A DNA stretch of 64,000 nt, taken from positions 52,360,439 through 52,424,438 of the forward strand of contig NC_134847.1 of NCBI RefSeq assembly GCF_965363235.1, in the 5' to 3' direction. The stretch is from Mytilus galloprovincialis. Taxonomy: Eukaryota; Mollusca; Bivalvia; Mytilida; Mytilidae. This document shows positions 1 through 10,169 of this stretch, one piece after another (the first letter of the stretch is position 1; every line of letters begins with the position of its first letter). The notes below the pieces were generated by a model. That model had not been told where the DNA came from, did not search any database, and was given only the letters and a program-made list of their open reading frames with translations. The position numbers and the translations under genes were made by a program.

Positions 1-183
1 TTGCTTCGTATCGGATGCCATCGATATGGAGCGATGGATTCTTTATAATACGGGATGTAAACAAGGGAACGCCCACTTCTTCGGTGTTTTTCGGTATCCC
101 CAGGTCTTTACATGTCGGAGAAGATATTTTAACTGGTATAAGATCTCTACACATGTAGCTTTCTTGTAGTTGCATGACCTACC
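1..183 (-). CDS. Partial exon of an unidentified gene, running off the left edge
   Basis: On the minus strand a pyrimidine-rich tract ends in an acceptor-like CAG at 186-184. It is followed by an open frame that continues uninterrupted to the window edge. An in-frame ATG lies at 175-173, giving about 58 codons that begin MQLQESYMCRDLIPVKIS and end in HIDGIRYEA. Codon use and composition look coding: little low complexity, mixed polar and hydrophobic residues, and unlike the AT-rich flank. I do not recognise the family. The ATG could be the start codon, with the acceptor belonging to a 5' UTR exon, or simply an internal Met. A chance open frame in a repeat is the main alternative. Confidence 0.4.
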
Positions 184-1690
184 CTGTAAAAAAGGGAAAA
201 AATAAATGGGAGAGAACTTGTAAAATGTGACGTTTTTAAAAAGTAAATTTTAGTATTTTTGTATTCTTTATAATGCTTTTTGGGGTTAATTTTGGGTTAA
301 TTTGTGCCTTTTTGTTACTTAGATTTTTAATAAGATTATCATTGCATGTTTATTATGACTTTAAGTAAATAATGACTTGGTATAACTCATGCTTTTTTGT
401 CACTTAGATTTTGTCCTCTGCTTAATTATCGGTGAATAGTGCATGCCTTTATATAGATCCATACACCGATTTTAGCTTTCGATTTAGTTGAGACGAGAAC
501 CCGACCGTTCATTTTATTACTAAATTGCACATTGCAATATTTTTAAATGGTGCTATTTGGCTTTTTTTAAAGATATTGCGCGATCTAATATATAATTCGG
601 GTCCAGCAGTGATGTGTCCTGCGATAGTCTGAAGTCATACGAAACATCAGGAGGGGCAACTGTCGCGATTTTTTCCGCCAACAGAAACAAGTTGGTTATA
701 TAATTATGTAAGATCAGTGAATATATATCAAATTTGTATTTTACACATTTAAAACCAGAGAGCTATTCCATTTTTCACAATAATGTATTGTTTCTCAATA
801 TTCCAGTCAGGATGTGCGCGATCAGTGCGCTTTTTGTTTTAAAGAATATTCAAATCATGTGTTTTAAACAAAGTGTTAGAAAGATGTATATGTGATCTTC
901 TCATATATGAAATAATATTTGCCTCGTCAGTATACATACACACATATAAACAAGTAAGTAAGTCTAAAATGAAAACAACGTTTAAACCCAGATGCGTTGG
1001 ATAAAAACACTAAAATTGCGGAAAAGAAGGTATACCGCAAACATGAAGTGCAAAATTGGTACACAATATCCGGATTTCCGCCATTAATGTCTCCTCGGTG
1101 ATGTTAGGAATCGAAACGGTATTTGGGTGGCCGTATAAATTTCTTCAATTTTGGATAGACTCTTGAATTTTGAAGAGTCGAAAATGGATGGAAGGATAAT
1201 ATAAACCCGAAGGCAAACATAATACAAGCCAAAACGAAAAATATAAACCAATCTAATTCAAAAATAACGTTTAAACCTATGATTGCGTCGGATAAAACCC
1301 GCAATTTTTATACGTGTGAATGCAAAACGTATTTCTTGGTAGAGGGATCTAAATACAGCACAAACAACATTTTTCTAAAGATAAAATATCAAAGTGCAAA
1401 AGCAACAAAAAGCATTGACTATAGCAAGTCGAACCTATACCAGTTTCGAAATTTCCAATATATATATAAAAAAAACGAATAATTTCAAATTGTCAAAATA
1501 AAAGTTAAATGTTCATTTATGAATGAATGTTTAACACGAAATTGAAACTAAGTCGTATGCATATCTTTTTAATCGATCTTTTTATTCGATCTGTTTTATT
1601 ATTTTGGTTAGTCTCTTTCATGCATTTTCGAGTCGATTTTTATTTTTTTGTTGCATTTTTCGGCATAGCTGAGTCGCTTTCTTTTCGTTT
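184..1690. other. Gene-free AT-rich stretch
   Basis: No coding or RNA gene is recognised. Two short related blocks near 975-1060 and 1262-1315 share a GTTTAAACC core followed by a GATAAAA segment, which suggests an old local duplication. The short open frames here have no recognisable content. Confidence 0.5.
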
Positions 1691-1699
1691 TTCATAGAT

Positions 1700-2560
1700 T
1701 TCGTAGTATATACATGTATATCAATCTTTTGACATTTTTAACTAGCATGATAATAAAAAAAAATAACTTAAAAAAGAAAGACTTAATGCATCGGGTCCAC
1801 TTTTGAATTATCTAAAAAATATTATTAAGATGTCTGAATAATTATAGTAGTTCCAGTTATAATATGTTCTGACATCATTTCTGTATCAATTTTATATTTT
1901 GATTTTTTGGGCAAGCAAATTAATAAAATATTTTTTTGGTAAATAGAGCAATTATATATCATGGACAAAAACTTTTATCTAAATTTTATTTTTATTTATT
2001 TTTAAATATATTGCGATATCATACAATTATAACGATTGGACGTTAATGATAGCAATGCACAAATTACAAAAACCAATATACCAGTAAAATACCCTTTTTA
2101 GTAATAAATGTTCATTAAAAATATGGCGTAGTATATATTTCAATGTCTTGGCATTTTTGAAAAGCTTGATAATAAAAATAAAAACTATAGAAACTAGACA
2201 TAGTATCGGCTCAACTTTTGAATGTGTTCAAATTATATTAATTTTATGATTCAGAGGTCTGAATAATTATCGTAGTTTCAGTTATGTTCTGACATCATTT
2301 CTGTGTCAATTTTATTTTGATATTTTAGGCAAGCAAAGTAATAAAAATAAAAATTGCAAATAAAGCAACATATCACGAACAAAAACATATATCTATTCTT
2401 TTTTTTTTTTTAAATATATTTAGACTTAATGCGATATCATTCTTGTTCTCTATAACGTTTGGACATTAATGTTAGCAATGTACAAATTACAAAAAACAAT
2501 ATACAAGTTGAACAGGTTTTTTTTATAAATATTCATTAAAAAACTTTTCGTCTAAATATT
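1700..2560. repeat. Two diverged tandem copies of a ~430-bp unit
   Basis: Copy 1 (about 1700-2128) and copy 2 (about 2129-2560) share an ordered series of matches: a GATAATAAAAA block, TCTGAATAATTAT followed by a GTTCTGACATCATTTCTGT block, the GGCAAGCAAA segment, a GCGATATCAT block, and the final ACAAATTACAAAAA / AATATTCATTAAAAA segments. Both copies lie in the same orientation. Neither contains a credible ORF, and many substitutions and small indels separate them. Confidence 0.7.
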
Positions 2561-2564
2561 TCAA

Positions 2565-3390
2565 AATGCAATATTGCTTACCTTGATTAGACAATTTAAA
2601 ATGAATGCATTGGAAAAGCTGTTAGCACGACTTTATCTCTTTTTATAAATACCATTTATATAAATTATGAGAAAATCCTTCGGCGCGTGTCTCGTAACAC
2701 AAAATGTGTCAAGGGAGATTATCCAGTTCTAATCGCTTAAAATAATACAAAATTCAAATTTGACCAATGCGATAGCAAATTAAAACTTTTATTTCTTTAT
2801 TTTGCTTGAATATCAAACAATACAAATCTTACTTGGTTTTGTTTATTTAATTTCCTTCTGTAAAAATGTAATTCTTCATTTGAATTAAACATATATCGAA
2901 GAGTTGAAAAGTGCATTTAACTGTTGGAAATCGAACTGTTTTAAGTAAATTTCTAGTAACAATTTGTGTATATATATATATATATATTAAAGTTTACATG
3001 AAATTTAAGACGATCACCAAAGCAGTCCTACAATAATGGATTCCTAGCATGTTTGAAACATTTTTTCTCTCTTTTATTTGAAATATTTAGTACTTTTTTA
3101 ATTGCACTACAAATAGGCGTTGTTTTGTACTTTTTTCCAAAGCAGTTAAATGTTTGAAATTTTAGAAAAACAGAAATGGAATGCTAATAGTATATCTTAT
3201 TGGAATTTGAATCTTAGATGAGGGCCTAAAGTGACAAATATTGGCAAGATGAAATAAGATGATAAAGCAAACTTGCCTTATAAGTAACGAGCACATAAAT
3301 GAGATGTAAACTTCGCCCTCTTTTCTATTTGGTTATTTCTGTCGTTGGGTTGACTAGTTCATAGGGCAAAAGTCAACAAGAAGACATGTT
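2565..3390. other. Gene-free stretch with a TA microsatellite
   Basis: A short (TA)n run lies at about 2968-2988. No gene, RNA gene or repeat family was recognised in the rest. Confidence 0.5.
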
Positions 3391-3394
3391 ACCC

Positions 3395-3530
3395 CACTGG
3401 TAGATCTAGACATTTCCATGAGTGGGGGCCTAAGAAAGGGCCCCGCTCCAGTCACGCTTCAGTGATTCCCTATATAAGCAACCAAATATTTTTCCAAAAA
3501 AAGGGGGGCGTCCCCACTCCCCAATCCGCC
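3395..3530 (+). mobile_element. Degraded hAT-type MITE (GGCGGATCC family)
   Basis: This segment contains the same internal order as the better preserved copy at 60499-60652, in opposite orientation: CATGAGTGGGGGCC, GGGCCCCGCTCCAGTCACG, CAGTGATTCCCTATATAAG, CAACCAAATATTTTTCC. It ends in TCCGCC. The terminal CACTGGTAGATCTAGA is a decayed form of the CAGTGGCGGATCCAG terminus. It is non-coding and non-autonomous. Confidence 0.6.
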
Positions 3531-3597
3531 GTAACCCTACAAAGATACATTATTCTGACGTTACGCCGCCCATTCTGTACTCTTACTCCTTTTTGCC

Positions 3598-3720
3598 GCA
3601 TGCGTAGCGTATTGGCAGAAAATACCGTTGTTTAAAATATTTGGTTTGACCCGTCTGTGGTTCGAAACCACGACCTCCAGCACTCGAGGACAATACGCTA
3701 TCAGGGGACCACCGAAGGCT
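3598..3720 (+). repeat. tRNA-related SINE-like segment
   Basis: A perfect RNA polymerase III B-box (GGTTCGAAACC, 3659-3669) lies about 50 nt downstream of an A-box-like TAGCGTATTGG (3605-3615). The AGCGTATTG at the front is mirrored by CAATACGCT near 3691-3699, so the piece can also fold back. I cannot draw a convincing acceptor stem or anticodon arm. A tRNA-derived SINE or tRNA relic is more likely than a functional tRNA. Confidence 0.35.
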
Positions 3721-4256
3721 CCGGTTACCCCACATATCCTTTTAATGTTTATTGGTGTAGCTTAACTTCCTATAATCAGTACATTCGAAATGTAAACAAA
3801 ATATGCAAGTACTCGCATTAACATGTATTAAGTTGGGGTCAAGGCGTGTGGGTAGAGATTGCACCAGACCCTTTGCTTTCATTGTTTTCGAGCTTGGAAA
3901 GCGTTGAAACGTATATGCATATATACAAATAATAGCAGAAAACTATAATTTTGATACATTCGTCGGACAATTTTAAGTATTTACCTATATTCTTACCCAA
4001 TATACAAATGATTATAAAATATAGAAAGTCGTTAGGCACATTGAATAGACGATTTAATGTTGAACTGCCAGAAAGTTTTAAAATAGGCAGATTATATAGA
4101 TGATTTGAAGTTGAAATGCTCGACATTATACCAAGCCGCCAAAGGCAGAAAAGATGGACTTTCAAGTACAACAATTCAATTTGAAATCTTTATTGCTTTT
4201 GATTGTTATAGTAAAACTATGAATTGCCAAAGTAAAATGATGAATTGCCATATATA

Positions 4257-4292
4257 ATCTGAGACTACACATGTGTTATAGTAGTCTCAGAT
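4257..4292. repeat. Small fold-back hairpin (CTGAGACTAC)
   Basis: Twelve-base arms (ATCTGAGACTAC and its complement) surround a 12-base loop. The same CTGAGACTAC/GTAGTCTCAG arms recur at 11789-11815 inside a DNA transposon. Confidence 0.7.
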
Positions 4293-4329
4293 ATAATAGT
4301 AAAATTGTATATTCGTTATAGTGACATTA

Positions 4330-4430
4330 TGAATTACCATAATAAAATTATGAATTTATACCATAATAAAATTATGAATTTATACCATAATAAAATTATG
4401 AATTTATACCATAATAAAATTATGAATTGC
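4330..4430. repeat. ~24-bp tandem repeat, about four units
   Basis: The unit reads CCATAATAAAATTATGAATT plus a four-base TATA linker and is repeated four times with almost no divergence. A GAATTGCC-containing variant flanks each side. The low divergence implies recent expansion. Confidence 0.85.
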
Positions 4431-4439
4431 CAAATACAA

Positions 4440-6535
4440 AATATTTGACGTAACATTACTAAATCGAAGTTTAGCAGTTCCATTAGCGAGCAGCATTTGA
4501 TTCTGTGTGACCTAATATACTTTGTGCCAAGTATTCAAATAGAATTGTTGTTTACCAACTGACCTCAAATATTTTCTCATAATTTCAAAAGTCAAGAAAT
4601 GTGTAAACAGGGTGAATCATAAGCTTTATAAATTGTTGTCGTATTTAATTTTTGACACTCTTTCTTAAAATTATGCATACAATCAATATTATTTTAATAC
4701 ACAACAACATATTTATACAAGTTATAAAACTGAATTTTAATAAAATAAATACTTCTTCGAAAATGGCGCGGTCGGAACAAGTAAAAATTCATAGCGGATT
4801 AATTTTTTAAAGGACTAAAATGAAAACAAAGAAGTAGACATATAAATCTTAATCTGTCAATTTATTTGAATAATATTTAGAAAAATTGTGATTTATTTAA
4901 TTGCGGTCCGTTTGATGTTTAAAAAAACGAAAATCAGAAATTGGTATGTTTTCATAAAGAATTTTCATTTCGTTTTGTTTTAGGTGTTTTAATCTAATTT
5001 GATAAGTCCTTGAATCCGCGAGTCCGTGCTTGTGATTTATTTATTTGCATTCCGAAAATGATTTGCAAAATTTAAATAAAGGCATACCGATAATTTGTTT
5101 AATGTATCCATATATTGTATATTTAAATTTCAATTATGAAATTGAAATGTACTTTTATATAACAGGGACATAATTTTGGGTTATGTGTATAAAATCACAC
5201 ATTTAATAATCAAATGCTGCAATTGATTAGAGATAACGACATTTTAACATCTAAAAACTGCTATAAAAATTAGTTCCTATTTTGTGCAAAAAATAATTTT
5301 TATTCGCAAGCATGCTATGACAGCTTATAGAATAAAGTCTGATCTCGAGAGTCAGTCGTGATTTTCAAATTAAAATAAATTATTTTCTAAATCATCAAAT
5401 TCTTTCATTTTGTAAACGGACGATATCATTACTTGTTAAAAACTTATAAATTAGTACATTTACTATCTTATGAAAACACTAAGAAACTTTGTAATTTTGA
5501 AAACGGTACTTAATTTTGGTTTCATAGAATAGTGTAAACAGAGTTTGTGTATGGGGACCCTTTACGGACCCTTTTTAAGATGCCTCTTTATAAAGATTGG
5601 CCCGTTCCTTTTGGCTCTCAAGAAAGCGATCAAAAGTTACAAATATAGCTGGTTTTAGTTTTAGTTCTTCATTCTTATTTTATGTATTACAACAATTACT
5701 AGTAAGTAATAAACACATTAACCACGATAAAAGTCAACCGTGGCTAATGACGGAAAATGACAAATAGGAAGGTTAAATAAAGAGATTTTCCGTGGCAATT
5801 TTATTGCAAATGTTTTAAAGCACAATTTAAACTAAATCTTTAATTAATTTTCGTATTTTTTTTTTTTAAATAATGTTTAAGATTTGACACACGGTTCAAG
5901 TTTGTTTTGACCAGAATATTTTTAAATACAGAGATACTTCATCATATTGGCATGCCTTTGAACACACGACTGAAATTAACTCAGCACTCGGAAACTGAAC
6001 AGTTAAACTCGGGATATGTTTCAAGTGGCTATACAGTCAATCAAGTTTCCTTAAAATCAATTCAGATGAAAAACAAAGCCATTTTTTATAATCGGTCAGA
6101 TATCTTCAAGTACTTCTATATTGCTGGTTTTGTTTACTTTATATAATTACTGTAGTCTGAATAAATAAACAAAGAGGATTAAAAGTCATTTAGAGTTATT
6201 TCTAATTGTAAGATTGTCATCATGTAATATTTCTTAATATCTGAGTTTTATCTTTTGTCTGTTTTATAAGTAGATATTTTCATAGATTTTTTTACAGATA
6301 GAATTGACTTGGTACTTTCAGAAAGAGCAGTTTCAGATCATTGTAATGCTATACATGCATAATTTACTGTTCAATAATGGAAACACAATACCATAACCAG
6401 GGCAGATCCTGGATTTACGGACAGGTGGGGATATGACCACCAAATTACTAAAAACATTTTTAATGTGTGCTACGTATGTAAAATAATGTGCTCCCTTTCT
6501 TTATCCAGCCATGCTACAAGTTAAACAGTGAAAAT
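4440..6535. other. Gene-free stretch
   Basis: No gene is supported. One open frame at about 5907-6146 begins without ATG and contains the more coding-like stretch HHIGMPLNTRLKLTQHSETE. It has an AG before it but no convincing partner exon, so I do not annotate it as a gene. Confidence 0.4.
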
Positions 6536-6540
6536 ATATA

Positions 6541-6716
6541 TAGCCTAAGTGGTCGAGTGGTCTAGCGCGTCCGGCACAGTGCAACGCGATTTGGTGACAT
6601 AACATTTGTTTTCCATTCGTTTGATGTGTTTGAGCTTTCTATTTTGCCTTTGTGATATAAGAAACTTTCTGTTTTTAATTTTCCTTTTTGTTGGTCATTG
6701 TTGTTATTTTACCTTT
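6541..6716 (+). repeat. tRNA-derived SINE head fused to a mussel-type dispersed repeat
   Basis: 6541-6594 resembles the 5' half of a Ser/Leu tRNA (AGTGGTCGAGTGGTCTAGCG, an A-box and D-arm). No B-box follows. It runs directly into a segment related to repeats at 45607-45722 and 50205-50325 (the CCATTCGTTTGATGTGTTTG block), so it looks like a truncated composite retroposon. Confidence 0.4.
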
Positions 6717-6849
6717 TACACAAATCACACATTTTAAATTCAATTCTTTATTACTTTGTGCAATACAGTTCATCTTTATAGTATGCATAAGTTTTAGCGC
6801 ATCGACAAAGGATTTTTTTAAGGATGACTAGCGTAAAACTGCTATATGA

Positions 6850-6936
6850 CAAATTATAGATATTAGTTTCCCTGTAAAAAAAGAGATCAAAGACAAGATC
6901 TCTTTTTTTTACAGGGAAACCAATATCTATAATTTG
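6850..6936. repeat. Near-perfect fold-back hairpin, ~38-bp arms
   Basis: The left arm (6850-6888) and right arm (6897-6936) are reverse complements, apart from a one-base A/T-run length difference and a mismatch or two, around an eight-base loop. The core arm sequence is TTTCCCTGTAAAAAAAGAG. The open reading frame crossing it is an artefact of the palindrome. Confidence 0.85.
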
Positions 6937-6939
6937 ATA

Positions 6940-7770
6940 CCAGGTAAATTTCCGGAAAAGAAATAAATACAAATTCTAGAAACGTATACTTTAAGGTATT
7001 GAAACTGTGAAAAATTAGCGGAAACGCAAGACGCCCAAATACGTCAGAAATATCAGTCACATATTAAAGAATATATCTATACATATAATATAAATATGTC
7101 TCAAATATTGTTTCTGCACTTAAACGCATAGAGTAACTTTAAATTTGGATTTCAAGTCATTATTGTAAGATACTATTTTTCTTTTTAAATTGAATATACC
7201 GAGTATTTTAAACATACAAAAATATGACATCAGATGGAAAAAATATCTAAGAATAAAGCAAACTGATTCGTTCCTCGTATACTTTGGAATATACCTCTTA
7301 TATCCTTATTTCTTTTCGTGTACTTACAAAACTTGTGTATTTCAGATAGTAGTTTGTTATTAGACAATTCTTTGAAAAGTATAACCAACGGCAAACTTGT
7401 AGAAGACTTTCTCTACGCGTATTAAGCTGACGATTAATGTCATGTACGTGTCAAGGGATTACCTAATTTTCTTAATTTACTGTGAACTACTTAACTTTTA
7501 TTGGCGAGGATTATGGAAATTAATTTCTCACATATAATCTAAAAGTTTCTTTTTCTCGATTACACATTGACAGTACAAAGTTTTTATTGGTTGATGGAGC
7601 AGAGAGGTGTTTGTTTAAAGTTTTAATTTTCTTAATCTCAACTATTAGCGTATTTCTTTAATTTGAAAAAAAAATGCGCGCCAAATTGTAGACAATAACG
7701 GTCGGTGTGAAAAACTGTATAAGAGAGGTCAAGTTAATGGGAAGTTTTCCTGTAGCGGGTGTTACTTTTT
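6940..7770. other. Gene-free stretch
   Basis: No gene, RNA or recognisable repeat was identified. Confidence 0.5.
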
Positions 7771-7774
7771 GTTT

Positions 7775-8010
7775 CTATTAATGCGTTTTTGGGCAAATAG
7801 ACTTCATAAATTAGTCGTTAGTTTTCTCGTTAGGATTATTTTACAATTTATCATTTCGGGGCCTTTTATTATAGCTGACTTATGCGGTATGGGTTTTGCT
7901 CATTGTTGAAGGCCGTACGTTGACCTATAGTTGTTAATTGCTACATGTCATTTGGTTTCTTGTGGATAGTTGTATCATTGGCAATCATACCACATCTTCT
8001 TTTTAATATT
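7775..8010 (-). repeat. Dispersed mussel-type repeat A (minus orientation)
   Basis: On the minus strand this carries, in order, a GATGTGGTATGATTGCCAAT block, a TCAACGTACGGCCTTCAACA block, an AATGAGCAAAACCCATACCG block and a GGCCCCGAAATG block. Related pieces lie at 13858-14115, 18990-19095, 21030-21190, 24690-24775, 25010-25230, 26880-27150, 29070-29290, 37316-38020, 39470-39600 and 58455-58510, the longest being 37316-38020. The family is non-coding here. Confidence 0.7.
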
Positions 8011-8029
8011 CAAACCATAGACTAGAATT

Positions 8030-8232
8030 GTATTTGGTCATCGTGCAGTTATTTAATTCATATCATAAGGAATATGTGTACTAAGTTTCAAGTTGATTGG
8101 ACTTCAACTTCATCAAAAACTACCTTGACCAAAAACTTTAACCAAAACTTTAACCTGAAGCGGAACGAACGGACGGACGGACGAACGCACAGTTCAGAAA
8201 ACAAAATGCCCATAAATGGGACATAAAAAGAA
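8030..8232 (+). repeat. Dispersed mussel-type repeat B
   Basis: Contains the order AGTTTCAAGTTGATTGGACT, TTCATCAAAAACTACCTTGA, then a GGACGGACGGACGAACG tail and a CATAAATGGGACATAAAAA end. The same family occurs at 18580-18775, 19145-19475 and 29735-30190. Confidence 0.7.
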
Positions 8233-8239
8233 AAGGCTT

Positions 8240-10150
8240 TAGTTATCTTACTGTTTCAAAAGCACATTCTTCTAATTTTGTGTATCAAAATCAAAATGGA
8301 CATGCAGTATCGATCATTAAAGGAGGGGCGAAAGATTATACCAGAGGGACAGTCAAGCTCATAGATAGAAAATAAACTGACAATGCCATGGTTAAAATAT
8401 ATGTAACAATTTCTTATTAGAATTAATAAGTTAGTACAAAGCAATAAAGATCTATGACAATGAAAAGTTCTATGTTGACAATTTACCAATACTTGAAATA
8501 CATTTAAAAACGTTGATGTAATTTTTTAATTCGTTAAACAAATTACAAGTTTATTAGAATATAATACTCCTGATTATTGGACCTAATACATAAATAACAC
8601 TACATTCTTGAGAGAAAAGTCATAATTATTTATTCTTAAAGTAAACAATTTCTTGTCCACGCGACCGATTGTCTCATAGGACAATGGACAGAATGACACA
8701 TTCGGTTTAAAAAGATATTCTTCAATTTAAATGCTTTAAATAGTGATAATGCAAGTACGCTTGCGTACTGCATTTTATATTCATTAGCGTGTTTTGTAAA
8801 AAATGAGATAACTTTGCCAAATAAGCATATATAGCCTACAGTACATAACAGTAATTTCAGTTTTTTTTTTATCCATAGGCTTTAGATGACGACACTGATG
8901 CAAGTTCCTAGTGTATCAAAATCCTTAACGCTAAAGCATTCGTCCTGCCTTGGTTTCAGTTTCATAACGATATTTTGTATTAGTAAACTAAGGCATTGGC
9001 CTTTCATCTTTTGTAGCAGGGCATATTTTTATCAGGACACTTCTTGTTTTGTTGTTAAATTCTAAAAACACAATCTCTCTGTTGAAAAGCACAATCTCTC
9101 TGTTGAAAAACAATATTTTTGTACTTAATGTTAATGGTTTTCTGCTTAATATCAATAGGCCTAACAATTTTGTACTTCCTTTCTGGAAGAAATTAACTAT
9201 TACATAATGTATTTATGACCTTACCCCCACCCGCAATCTTTCCGTCCAAAAAAAAAAAGAAAAAAGAAAAACATAAAAAATGAAAATTGTTTAAGATGAC
9301 TCGTTGATATCTTCCGTATGGAAAACTGTTCCTTCAAGTGGTTCAGTTTATTGTTATTTCTCTTGTAAATTTGCAACTTACGTGTTTAAAACATTTGGTT
9401 TCCAGTACCAATGAAATAAATAAATTTCCGAAATGTGCATATATACACATATATATAGTAATTAAGTTACTCTGTGTCCCGAGATCGTAATGGGTGATTT
9501 TATATTATTCATATTATATTTGCATGATACATTTATCGCCCTGAATTTGCCCCTTTATGTTAAGCAACAACAGTCATAAATATATTTATGTAATATTTGA
9601 TAATGGACATTAATCAGTCATTGTACTAAGACACGGACTTGATTACTGCATAAAGTCGAATCTTGTAGGTTTACCAATTCATTCTAAACTGAAAACCAAT
9701 ATTCTAATTCTTTTTCCAATATTGCAATTCATTTCATAATATTTTAATTTGTTTTATATTTTAAAAGGAAATTAGAAACTCTTGTACTGATTGCAATAAA
9801 ACCCAGATTTTTTTTCTTGAAAATTTTATACATTTAAATTGAAACTCACTTGCACACCCATGATGGAATTTTTGTTACTGTAATCCAGCTAAAATTTTCT
9901 CAATGAAATGTGAAAAATAGTGAAGTCTGAAAGTTATATGTTTTAATTTTTGTACTATTTCAACAGCTGTTGTTTAATACTGGGCAGAACTTTATTAACA
10001 ATTTACCGACGAGGAAATCAGCTGTCCAGTTGACATAACAAACATGCCACCTGAATAGACACGAGTTTATTGTAGGGTTTTACAATTCACAAGCCATTTC
10101 ATTATATATACGTAACGTGCATAATTTGTTGATATGCAATTAGATGTTTT
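8240..10150. other. Gene-free stretch
   Basis: No gene is recognised. It contains A/T runs and a short duplicated CACAATCTCTCTGTTGAAAA at about 9069-9108. The short open frames have no family resemblance. Confidence 0.5.
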
Positions 10151-10169
10151 GTATGCAGATTCCGATTCC

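Noticed and set aside
5907-6146. 79-codon frame with coding-like middle
   Set aside because: It does not start with ATG, has no clear donor, and no partner exons were found nearby.
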